Origin: Chlamydiota bacterium
GTDB lineage: Bacteria; Chlamydiota; Chlamydiia; Chlamydiales; Waddliaceae
DNA: 6,871 nt
Direction of reading: 5' to 3'
NCBI GenBank assembly: GCA_011065005.1
Contig: JAAKFP010000138.1
Coordinates: forward strand, 1-6,871
Shown here: piece after piece, positions 1 through 6,505 of the stretch
Layout: each line of letters begins with the position of its first letter
Position numbering within the stretch: the stretch's first letter is position 1
Position numbers and translations under genes: made by a program
The notes under the pieces: model-generated
Databases searched by the model: none
What the model saw: the letters and a program-made list of their open reading frames with translations, nothing else
What the model was told of the DNA's origin: nothing

Positions 1-12
1 AATGTTATGGTC

Positions 13-70
13 GCCAACCGGACTCGGGAAATCCGACCGTCCGGGATGAAAACGGGGGCCTCAGGAAACG
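13..70 (+). mobile_element. Group II intron 3'-end remnant (domain V and partial domain VI)
   Basis: The sequence folds into a domain-V-like hairpin: CCGGAC (18-23) pairs with GTCCGG (39-44), TCGG (24-27) pairs with CCGA (33-36), the loop is GAAAT (28-32), and two unpaired C (37-38) lie on the 3' strand. A lower helix, a two-base bulge on the 3' side, an upper helix and a GAAA-type loop in this order are the hallmark of group II intron domain V. Frame 1 reads TREIRPSG here, a peptide I recall from spurious ORFs across bacterial group II intron 3' ends. The following GGGGGCCTCAGGAAAC (54-69) resembles the 5' half of domain VI, but the expected complementary half is absent, so the intron seems truncated near 70. 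The catalytic AGC triad position reads AAC, which suggests decay. Identification is from pattern memory and was not checked by a covariance search. Confidence 0.55.
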
Positions 71-108
71 TGATTTGAATAAGGATCTTATAAAATAGGC
101 GCGCCTGA
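71..108 (+). other. Short junction region; possible adaptor-gene tail
   Basis: This stretch lies between the intron-like remnant and the permease frame. One frame (69-98) reads RDLNKDLIK and then TAG at 96-98, about 10 bases before the permease homology begins. In RND operons the periplasmic adaptor gene usually ends just upstream of the permease, so this could be the surviving tail of that adaptor, cut by the intron. Nine hydrophilic residues cannot prove it. A TATAAAAT (89-96) resembles a -10 box, but no -35 hexamer lies at the right distance. TGA (106-108) closes the permease frame upstream. Confidence 0.2.
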
Positions 109-159
109 GATCTATCCAAACTACGATACGCTATAGAAAACCGGGCGGTCACCTACTTT

Positions 160-3100
160 TTGGTGTTCATCATGTTTTTTGGTGGCATTGTCAGCTTTTT
201 TACCTTGGGCCAGTTGGAAGATCCCGTTTTTACGATCAAGTCAGCAACAATTTCCACAAAATATCCTGGAGCCAGCCCCGAAGAGGTGGAGCTAGAAGTT
301 ACCGACCGGTTGGAGCTAGCCATCCAAGAGTTAACACAGCTTAAACGGATCTATTCTACTTCCAGCGCTGGAAAGTCTACGATCAAGGTAGACATCAAAG
401 ATCAGTATTGGTCGGATAAACTGCCACAGATTTGGGACGAGCTGCGCAAGAAAATCCGCGATGCCGCCAAAGATTTACCACCAGGTGTGGAAGCTCCTGT
501 GGTATCAGATGATTTCGGTTTCGTTTACGGTTTTTTGCTTGCCTTAACAGGTGATGGCTTTAGCCCTCGCGAGGTTGAGTATTATGCAGATGCTCTTAAA
601 AAAGAGCTTAGCCTGATCGAAGGGGTATCTAGAGTCGATCTTTGGGGTGTTCAACCCCAAGTGATCTATGTCGATTTCAGTGAACAGAAGCTAACAGAGT
701 TGGGCGTGTCGGGAGCTACCATGGTTGACACCTTAAGCAAGCAGAACATGGTGGTTGATGCAGGAGGAAGTGAACTTAGCACCAACAGGATGCGTATTGC
801 ACCGACGGGGGAGTTTAGACACCCTGAGGAAATTGGGGAACTTATGATACGTCCAAGTTCCATGGATACTTTTAGTCAGCTTGTGTCTCCTTCCGGTCGT
901 CTTATGGGACCTCGACAACTAGGCCCTCAAGCTATAGAAGAACTTACTGCTCAGGGGGAGACGGGGAGTGGCGCCGGCACTTCGGACTTTATTAAGTTGA
1001 AAGACCTGGCGACAATTCGTCGGGGGTATTTAGAGCCGCCGCAGACTATGATGCGCTACAATCAACAACCAGCCATTGCGATTCAGATTGCAGGGGCTGA
1101 TGATGCCAACATTGTACATGTTGGGAGGAGAATTGATGAGAGATTGAAAGAGCTCAAAGCATTACTCCCTGTGGGTGTTGAGTTTCATAAGATTGCTTGG
1201 CAGTCCGACATTGTTGACGAATCGATTCAGTCTTTTTTGGTAAATCTTGTCGAAGCAGTTCTCATCGTTCTAGCAGTTCTCATCATTCCTAGTGGTTTAA
1301 GAATGGGATTTATTATTGGATTCGATCTGATTATTACCATTTTAGCAACCTTCATTTTCATGGCTGTCTACGACATTCCTCTACAAAGGATGTCTCTAGG
1401 TGCTTTGATCATCGCTATGGGAATGATGGTCGATAACGCCATTGTTGTTTCTGACAGCATTGCTGTAAAAATCAGACAGGGGATGGATAGGGTAGAAGCG
1501 GCAGTAGAATCTGCAGCATCGTCTGCCTATCCCTTATTTGCCGCTACGATTGTTGCTGTGCTCGCATTTTTCCCCATCTATCTATCGACCGCTGGTGCAG
1601 GTGAGTACTGTAATACTCTGTTTTTGGTTGTGGCAGCGGCTCTCCTCATCAGTTGGCTGGTAGCGATGATTATCACACCTTTACAGTGTATTGACTTTCT
1701 ATCCGAACCTGAATCTTCTCAAGGAGAAACGGGAAAAAAAGATGAGTTCGACACACCCTTCTATAATCGGTTTCGTAATATCTTAGCCAAACTGATTCGG
1801 ATGCGTTTTCTCACCATCGGAATTATGGGAGGGTTGCTTCTTATCTCCATCTTTTGCTTCGGTTTTGTGAAGCAGATGTTTTTTCCAGACTCTTCCCGAC
1901 CACAGATGATGATCGACTATTGGGCCCCCGAGGGAACTCGTGTGCAGCAAGTCTCTGAAGATATAAAGGGGCTAGAGGAGAAGTTCCTAGCAAGTCCACT
2001 AACAAATAGCATCACCACATTCATCGGAGCAGGTCCCCCTAGATTCTATTTACCGGTTGATCCTGAAGGCCTAAGCCAAAATTATGCGCAGGTCATTGTC
2101 AACTTCCCAGATTACAGGAATGTAGACCCATTTATTGAGGAGTTGAAACCTTGGGCTGAAAAGAATTTTCCTCAAGCCATGATCCGTTTTCGAAAATACG
2201 CAGTAGGAACAGCAAACACCTGGAAGTTTGAAGCGAAGTTCAGTGGGCCTGCTACCGCAGATCTGCAAATTCTTAGAGATCTCGGAGATAAAGCTCTAAG
2301 TATCGCTGAGACTTCACCATTTGGTACAGATTGGCGTATCGATATGATGAATCGCGACATGAAAATCGTTCCCGTTTTTGATCAGAAAAGAGCACGCCTT
2401 ATTTCGATCACTAGAGACGACATCGCCAGAACAACGCGTCGTGGTTTTGACGGCATTCGAATGGGGTTATATCGTGAGCGGGATAAGCTTCTTCCTATTA
2501 TTGTGAGAAGTGTCAAAGAGGAGAGAGATCAGTTTTTTAATCGCATCGATGTGCTACAAGTGCAGCCGGTGTTTACCACAAAAACCATTCCTCTGGCACA
2601 AGCAGTATCAGATATTAAAGTAGAATGGGAAGATCCTATCATTGCTCGGTTTAACAGGAGGCGCGCCATTACAGTACAAGGCGGCCCTAAATTGGGGATG
2701 ACATTTCCAACACTTAAGGCGAATGTTGGCGATAAAATCGAAGATATTGAGCTGCCCCCAGGGTATGAGCTGTTTTGGGATGGGGAAACATTCAGCACCA
2801 AAGAAGCACAAGAGTCTCTTATCCCAGGGGTAATACCCTCAGTGGTCCTTATCGTCTTTCTTATTATTACCATTTTTAACTCCTACCGTCCGTTGATCAT
2901 CATTCTTCTTACCATACCCTTTGCTGCTATTGGAATTACCTGGGGGCTTTTGTTGCTCCAGACTCCATTTGGATTTTTGGCGTTGTTGGGAGCAATGAGC
3001 TTAGCAGGGATGATGAACAAAAATATTGTTCTTCTTCTCGACGCTTGTAGCGAGAATGTCGCGAGTGGAATGGATCGCTATAATGCTATTATAAGCGCAT

Positions 3101-3330
3101 CTGTAACTCGTGTGCGGCCCGTTCTTCTTGCTGCAGGCACAACCGTGTTGGGGGTTATACCTCTTGTTACAGATGTGTTTTGGACCGCCATGGCTGTAAC
3201 GATTATGGCAGGACTTGCCTTTGGGTCCTTGCTGACGCTTGTCGTTGTTCCTGTTCTCTATTCGATACTCTACAAATTAAAAAGCCCAAAAAAAGATCAA
3301 GAGGGAGATGACGATGCAACAGCCTCCTAA
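160..3330 (+). CDS. RND-family efflux pump permease (AcrB/TriC-like), 5' end abnormal
   Basis: This is the inner-membrane proton-driven subunit of a tripartite efflux pump. Numbering is from TTG at 160 (1056 residues; the family is usually 1010-1060). Seen: TM1 remnant (about 1-17), porter domain with YPGASPEEVE and DLPPGVEAP, TM2-6 (about 358-508) containing GMMVDNAIV with the proton-relay Asp at 425, TM7 (about 551-569), a second porter domain, and TM8-12 (about 891-1035) with Lys954 in MMNKNIVLLLD, matching the TM10 Lys of AcrB. One Asp followed by Asn in TM4 fits TriC-like pumps rather than AcrB (Asp-Asp). Homology continues upstream of 160: codons 109-159 read DLSKLRYAIENRAVTYF, the normal RND N-terminus, but TGA at 106-108 precedes it and no ATG, GTG or TTG occurs before 160. 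TTG 160 would cut TM1 and has no Shine-Dalgarno. The gene is otherwise intact. Residues 232-276 form an unusual insertion. The stop overlaps the next gene. Substrate cannot be predicted. Confidence 0.9.
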   Translation: MVFIMFFGGIVSFFTLGQLEDPVFTIKSATISTKYPGASPEEVELEVTDRLELAIQELTQLKRIYSTSSAGKSTIKVDIKDQYWSDKLPQIWDELRKKIRDAAKDLPPGVEAPVVSDDFGFVYGFLLALTGDGFSPREVEYYADALKKELSLIEGVSRVDLWGVQPQVIYVDFSEQKLTELGVSGATMVDTLSKQNMVVDAGGSELSTNRMRIAPTGEFRHPEEIGELMIRPSSMDTFSQLVSPSGRLMGPRQLGPQAIEELTAQGETGSGAGTSDFIKLKDLATIRRGYLEPPQTMMRYNQQPAIAIQIAGADDANIVHVGRRIDERLKELKALLPVGVEFHKIAWQSDIVDESIQSFLVNLVEAVLIVLAVLIIPSGLRMGFIIGFDLIITILATFIFMAVYDIPLQRMSLGALIIAMGMMVDNAIVVSDSIAVKIRQGMDRVEAAVESAASSAYPLFAATIVAVLAFFPIYLSTAGAGEYCNTLFLVVAAALLISWLVAMIITPLQCIDFLSEPESSQGETGKKDEFDTPFYNRFRNILAKLIRMRFLTIGIMGGLLLISIFCFGFVKQMFFPDSSRPQMMIDYWAPEGTRVQQVSEDIKGLEEKFLASPLTNSITTFIGAGPPRFYLPVDPEGLSQNYAQVIVNFPDYRNVDPFIEELKPWAEKNFPQAMIRFRKYAVGTANTWKFEAKFSGPATADLQILRDLGDKALSIAETSPFGTDWRIDMMNRDMKIVPVFDQKRARLISITRDDIARTTRRGFDGIRMGLYRERDKLLPIIVRSVKEERDQFFNRIDVLQVQPVFTTKTIPLAQAVSDIKVEWEDPIIARFNRRRAITVQGGPKLGMTFPTLKANVGDKIEDIELPPGYELFWDGETFSTKEAQESLIPGVIPSVVLIVFLIITIFNSYRPLIIILLTIPFAAIGITWGLLLLQTPFGFLALLGAMSLAGMMNKNIVLLLDACSENVASGMDRYNAIISASVTRVRPVLLAAGTTVLGVIPLVTDVFWTAMAVTIMAGLAFGSLLTLVVVPVLYSILYKLKSPKKDQEGDDDATAS
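3301..3307 (+). promoter_or_regulatory. Shine-Dalgarno of the outer-membrane factor gene
   Basis: GAGGGAG lies six bases before ATG 3314 but directly abuts ATG 3308, so it favours 3314 as the start. It lies inside the last codons of the permease, implying translational coupling. Confidence 0.6.
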
Positions 3331-4882
3331 CATCAGAATCACGTTTTGGGTAGTTCTTTGTTTGATGGTTCTAAGTCTGAACGGCTGCATTAAGGTTGGA
3401 CCCAACTTTTCAAGGCCTCATGCTCCTTGCAAGCAGGAATGGATCGATGCAGACTCAGAAAAAGTATCGATCACAGAGAAACAAATTTGTTGTTGGTGGA
3501 AAGCTTTTAATGACCCCATATTAGACAAGTTGATTTACATTGCCTATGATCAAAACCTTCCTCTTCAAATTGCTTGTTATCGTATCATGGAAGCAAGGGC
3601 AAGGTTGGGTATCGCTATTGGAGAGTTCTTCCCTCAACTTCAAGAGGGGATAGGCTCGGCTAATCGAGAGAAGCTTAGCAAAAATGCCCCGAATATTGGA
3701 CCCACTCCCGATCTGTATTTTAAAGACTATCAACTCGGTTTTCAGGCAGCCTGGGAGCTTGATTTTTGGGGAAAGTTTAGACGAGCTATCGAGTCTGAAA
3801 GAGCAGAACTCTGCTCTTCTTATGCAAACTATGATAATGTTCTCGTTCTCCTTCTCAGCGATGTGGCCGCTATTTATGTGCAAACCAGAACGATCGAAGA
3901 GCAGATCGATATCATCCTTGAAAATATTAAAGTCCAAGAGCGCAGCTTGCAGATCGTTAATGCACAATTCCAGGGAGGTTTTGTTTCAGAGTTAGACGTC
4001 CAGCAGGCGACAACCTTACTGCGAGGTACAGAGGCAAGGCTTCCAGATCTTGAAAGGCAGCACCGGCAAGCTCAGAATGCCCTTAGCGTCCTTTTAGGGA
4101 TCGCTCCACAAGATCTTGACTGTCTCCTAGAAGGTCATGGAAAAATACCTGATGCCGACTCCGAAATTTGGGTCAACATGCCCGAATCTCTTCTCTATAG
4201 ACGCCCTGACGTTCGCCAGGCTCTGTTCGATGCAGCAGCCCAAAGCGCTCGGATTGGAGTCGCCTTTGCAGATTTTTTTCCGCAGATCTCCCTTACCGGA
4301 GTGATCGCTCTAAACTCGAGTGGTGATTCCATAGCAAATGTGAATATGTCGAGTGGTAATCTTTTAAGCCGTGACAGCTTATCTTTCAACTATGGAACAA
4401 ACTTTGCATGGCCGCTCCTAAATTATGGCAGAATCACAAACCGAGTTCGTGTGGAAAAAACTCGCTTTTGTCAGCTCGTCATCAATTACCAAAATATCGT
4501 CCTTCGAGCGTATCAAGAGGTGGAAGACGGTCTTGTTGCTTTCCTAAAGTTTCAAGAGCAGGAAGAGTATTTGGCCGAAAGCGTCAAAGCCGCTCAGCGT
4601 TCTGTTGACCTTTCCGTTACGCAATATGTTGAGGGTATGGTCGACTATACAAGAGTTCTTAACACGGAACAATCTCTCATCAATGAAGCTGAGAATCATG
4701 CCTTAGCAAAGGGAGAGATCGCCTTAGGTCTTATTTCCACCTACAGGGCTCTTGGAGGGGGTTGGGAACTTAAATACCATTTCGAAGAATGCTATGAAGA
4801 GAAAGAAAAGGATGCCGAAGAGTTTATGGAGACTCCTGTAGATAAGAGTGGATCACCTCAATGGAGAGGAGGGCTGTTTTGA
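3314..4882 (+). CDS. RND efflux outer-membrane factor lipoprotein (NodT/OprM family)
   Basis: This is the outer-membrane exit duct of the tripartite pump, expected to act as a TolC-like trimer joined to the upstream permease through an adaptor. The start at 3314 (522 residues) is preferred to 3308 because of Shine-Dalgarno spacing. A hydrophobic signal (about residues 9-22) ends in the lipobox LNGC, with the lipidated Cys at 25, followed by KVGPNFSRP, the typical mature start of NodT-type proteins. Two OEP repeats follow: the first contains ARARLGIAIGEFFPQL, the second RRPDVRQALFDAAAQSARIG and then FADFFPQISLTG, the strongest family signature (RRPD at about 296-299). TRVLNTEQSL near the C-terminus is also typical. 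Family homology ends around RALGGGWE (about 475-485). A further tail of about 37 charged, mostly acidic residues has no counterpart I recognise. The gene overlaps the permease by 17 bp and the channel gene by one base. Confidence 0.9.
   Translation: MQQPPNIRITFWVVLCLMVLSLNGCIKVGPNFSRPHAPCKQEWIDADSEKVSITEKQICCWWKAFNDPILDKLIYIAYDQNLPLQIACYRIMEARARLGIAIGEFFPQLQEGIGSANREKLSKNAPNIGPTPDLYFKDYQLGFQAAWELDFWGKFRRAIESERAELCSSYANYDNVLVLLLSDVAAIYVQTRTIEEQIDIILENIKVQERSLQIVNAQFQGGFVSELDVQQATTLLRGTEARLPDLERQHRQAQNALSVLLGIAPQDLDCLLEGHGKIPDADSEIWVNMPESLLYRRPDVRQALFDAAAQSARIGVAFADFFPQISLTGVIALNSSGDSIANVNMSSGNLLSRDSLSFNYGTNFAWPLLNYGRITNRVRVEKTRFCQLVINYQNIVLRAYQEVEDGLVAFLKFQEQEEYLAESVKAAQRSVDLSVTQYVEGMVDYTRVLNTEQSLINEAENHALAKGEIALGLISTYRALGGGWELKYHFEECYEEKEKDAEEFMETPVDKSGSPQWRGGLF
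4867..4872 (+). promoter_or_regulatory. Shine-Dalgarno AGGAGG of the channel gene
   Basis: A perfect AGGAGG lies nine bases before ATG 4882, within the final codons of the outer-membrane factor gene. It decides for the start at 4882 over the in-frame ATG at 4861, which would put the site inside the coding region and has no comparable site upstream. Confidence 0.75.
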
Positions 4883-5598
4883 TGTTGGGGGATTTATTCC
4901 GAAGAGGATCGGGACAAAAACCACGATTAAGCTTCCTGGGCGTCCTTCTAATTTTCATCTTTTTTTTCTTGGTGGGACCTCTTTTACCTCATAAATTTGT
5001 CGAACCATTCATCAATATCACTTTTAGCTTTCTCATTATATCTTCCATATTTACTTTGGGTTACAAGCGCTCCCTTCTGATCTCTGTAGGCCTAGTTGCC
5101 CTGCTGGCTGTCGTTCTTAATTCAATCACTCTATTTCAGCATGAATTCTGGCTTGATCTCATAAGCATGATGTTTGCTATCTGCTTAATAGGCTGGGTGA
5201 CGGCTAGACTTTTCAAACGAGTATTTTTTGTGGAATCTTTCGAAACCAATCTAGTCTTCGGATCGATATGCGTCTATGTTCTTTTAGGTGTTCTCTGGGC
5301 GCTGATCTATTTAATGATTGAACATGTGACACCCGGATCCTTTGTGGGTATACAGGAGGCCTTGGATCGAATGGATCCAGATGTGGAAGTTCATGGAACG
5401 CTATTTCATCTCTTCTTGTATTACAGCTTTGTGACGCAAACGACATTGGGATATGGGGATATTTCGCCAATGACACCTATTACAAAAAACCTTGCAGCCA
5501 TGCAAGCGGTCATGGGCGTCTTCTACTTAGCAACTCTCGTCGCCGGCATTGTCGGAATGCTTCTCCGTCAGAGCGAAGGCGCAAGAGAGGAAAACTAA
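4882..5598 (+). CDS. Potassium-channel-type membrane protein (Ion_trans_2 pore)
   Basis: This is a predicted inner-membrane cation channel of 238 residues. Numbered from ATG 4882, hydrophobic segments lie near 16-33, 41-59, 63-83, 90-109, 123-145 and 204-228, with a re-entrant pore loop at about 174-193. The pore carries TTLGYGD (187-193), the K+ selectivity filter TxGYGD, preceded by FLYYSFVTQ and followed by ISPMTP, as in bacterial Ion_trans_2 (PF07885) proteins. There is no charged S4 voltage-sensor helix and no RCK/TrkA-N or cyclic-nucleotide domain, and only about ten residues follow the last helix, so gating cannot be inferred. ATG 4882 shares its A with the preceding TGA stop (TGATG), so translation is very probably coupled to the outer-membrane factor gene. 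An ion channel is not a standard part of an RND pump. It may modulate membrane potential or K+ balance, or may simply be carried along. Selectivity for K+ is inferred from the filter only. Confidence 0.87.
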   Translation: MLGDLFRRGSGQKPRLSFLGVLLIFIFFFLVGPLLPHKFVEPFINITFSFLIISSIFTLGYKRSLLISVGLVALLAVVLNSITLFQHEFWLDLISMMFAICLIGWVTARLFKRVFFVESFETNLVFGSICVYVLLGVLWALIYLMIEHVTPGSFVGIQEALDRMDPDVEVHGTLFHLFLYYSFVTQTTLGYGDISPMTPITKNLAAMQAVMGVFYLATLVAGIVGMLLRQSEGAREEN

Positions 5599-5599
5599 A

Positions 5600-5623
5600 C
5601 GCAAAGGCGCAGAGGCGCAGAGA
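5600..5623 (+). repeat. Three tandem 8-bp units, CGCARAGR
   Basis: CGCAAAGG, CGCAGAGG and CGCAGAGA follow each other without gaps, starting two bases after the channel stop codon. Similar CGCAGAGGCGCAGAG strings occur, as I recall, as dispersed intergenic repeats in many bacterial genomes. No inverted repeat or T-run makes this a recognisable terminator on either strand, although it fills the 40-bp gap between two convergent genes. Confidence 0.7.
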
Positions 5624-5638
5624 AATTCTTAACCCCGT

Positions 5639-6493
5639 CTAAAGAATTATGCATTCATTTTCCCTAAAAAATGACGGATCTTTTTCCAGGAGCCATTTTT
5701 TTACTTTTCCATCTGTATGAAGGAGAAAAAAGTTTTTGCTTCTCTTCATTTCACTAAGAAGATAAGGATCATTTTGGTAAAACCACTCCATTACCTCGGT
5801 TTGGCCTCTTTCAGCAGCAACCTGAAATCCTGACTTGCGACGAAAAACACGTCTTCCAATAGACTTAGGATCTCGTTCTTTCAGCCAATCCAACGATTTA
5901 ATTTGACCATTGGATGCTGCAATATGAACGAACGATTCACCATTTTCTTTGAGTTTCCTAAAAAGGTTTGAGTCCTTTGCATGAAACCAATCCATCGTTT
6001 TAATCCGACCCAATTGAATTGCTATATGAAAGGGTATCAGGCCCGAATCATCATATCGATTGATGAAATTAGGATCTTCTGCATAAAGCTTTTCCAATCC
6101 GTCTATGTCCTCGTTATCAATGGCATCATGTAAGGGGTTAGTGCACCCAAAAGTTTCGTCACTAGTAGAAGAGGCGTCAGTAGAGAGACTGTGAGATAAT
6201 AAAGACTTCTTTTGTGGATCTTTTTTTCGAGTGGAAGCAACTGATGCAGATGCTTTTGAAGCTATCTCTTCAATACTATTTCTTAATGCTACATTGGCTT
6301 GAAGAGCAGTAGCTGTAATTGGTTTTTTACATGTAGGACAAGAGGAACTTTTCGAAGAAATCCATTTCATCAAGCGTTTTTTTTCAAATGTATGACCACA
6401 ACCACTCACACTCCACGGATCTTTCATAAGTTTCTTGCCGACCGGACAGTAAAAAGACTTTGGATAAGATATTGATCCAACAAACAAGCCCAT
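5639..6493 (-). CDS. U-box and ankyrin-repeat protein, probable secreted E3 ubiquitin ligase effector
   Basis: The start at 6493 (284 residues) is chosen because GGAGG lies five bases before it. The longer in-frame ATG at 6505 has no site upstream. Residues 11-77 form a U-box/RING-like fold: PKSFYCPVGKKLMKDP, then CGHTFEKKRLMKWI, then CPTCKKPI and NVALRNSIEEI, matching the U-box order of CP, MxDP, GHTFE, W, CP and LRN. U-boxes recruit E2 ubiquitin-conjugating enzymes. Only some RING zinc ligands are present (Cys16, Cys32, His34, Cys52, Cys55). A Ser/Lys-rich linker (about 78-116) leads to five ankyrin-like repeats of about 33 residues (about 119-280), likely the substrate-binding part. There is no Sec signal or transmembrane segment. 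Bacteria lack ubiquitin, so a role inside a eukaryotic host after type III or type IV secretion is the natural inference, unproven here. It is convergent with the channel gene and appears monocistronic. A closer E3 type or target cannot be named. Confidence 0.88.
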   Translation of the reverse strand: MGLFVGSISYPKSFYCPVGKKLMKDPWSVSGCGHTFEKKRLMKWISSKSSSCPTCKKPITATALQANVALRNSIEEIASKASASVASTRKKDPQKKSLLSHSLSTDASSTSDETFGCTNPLHDAIDNEDIDGLEKLYAEDPNFINRYDDSGLIPFHIAIQLGRIKTMDWFHAKDSNLFRKLKENGESFVHIAASNGQIKSLDWLKERDPKSIGRRVFRRKSGFQVAAERGQTEVMEWFYQNDPYLLSEMKRSKNFFLLHTDGKVKKWLLEKDPSFFRENECIIL

Positions 6494-6498
6494 ATTCT

Positions 6499-6503
6499 CC
6501 TCC
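6499..6503 (-). promoter_or_regulatory. Shine-Dalgarno GGAGG of the U-box gene
   Basis: On the minus strand GGAGG is followed after five bases by ATG at 6493. It overlaps the alternative ATG at 6505, which therefore is unlikely to be the true start. Confidence 0.6.
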
Positions 6504-6505
6504 AT

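Noticed and set aside
98..113. GGCGCGCC next to AGATCT, which look like AscI and BglII cloning sites
   Set aside because: GGCGCGCC also occurs naturally inside the permease gene (2660-2667) and no vector sequence is seen, so coincidence is the simpler explanation.
2529..2873. 114-residue minus-strand open frame within the permease gene
   Set aside because: Antisense to conserved RND sequence, with no family resemblance and no start signal.
3521..3967. 148-residue minus-strand open frame within the outer-membrane factor gene
   Set aside because: It lies antisense to strongly recognisable OEP-family coding sequence, has no ribosome site and its translation resembles nothing. It is a shadow frame.
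5599..5638. Bidirectional terminator between the convergent genes
   Set aside because: No stable inverted repeat with a following T-run was found on either strand.
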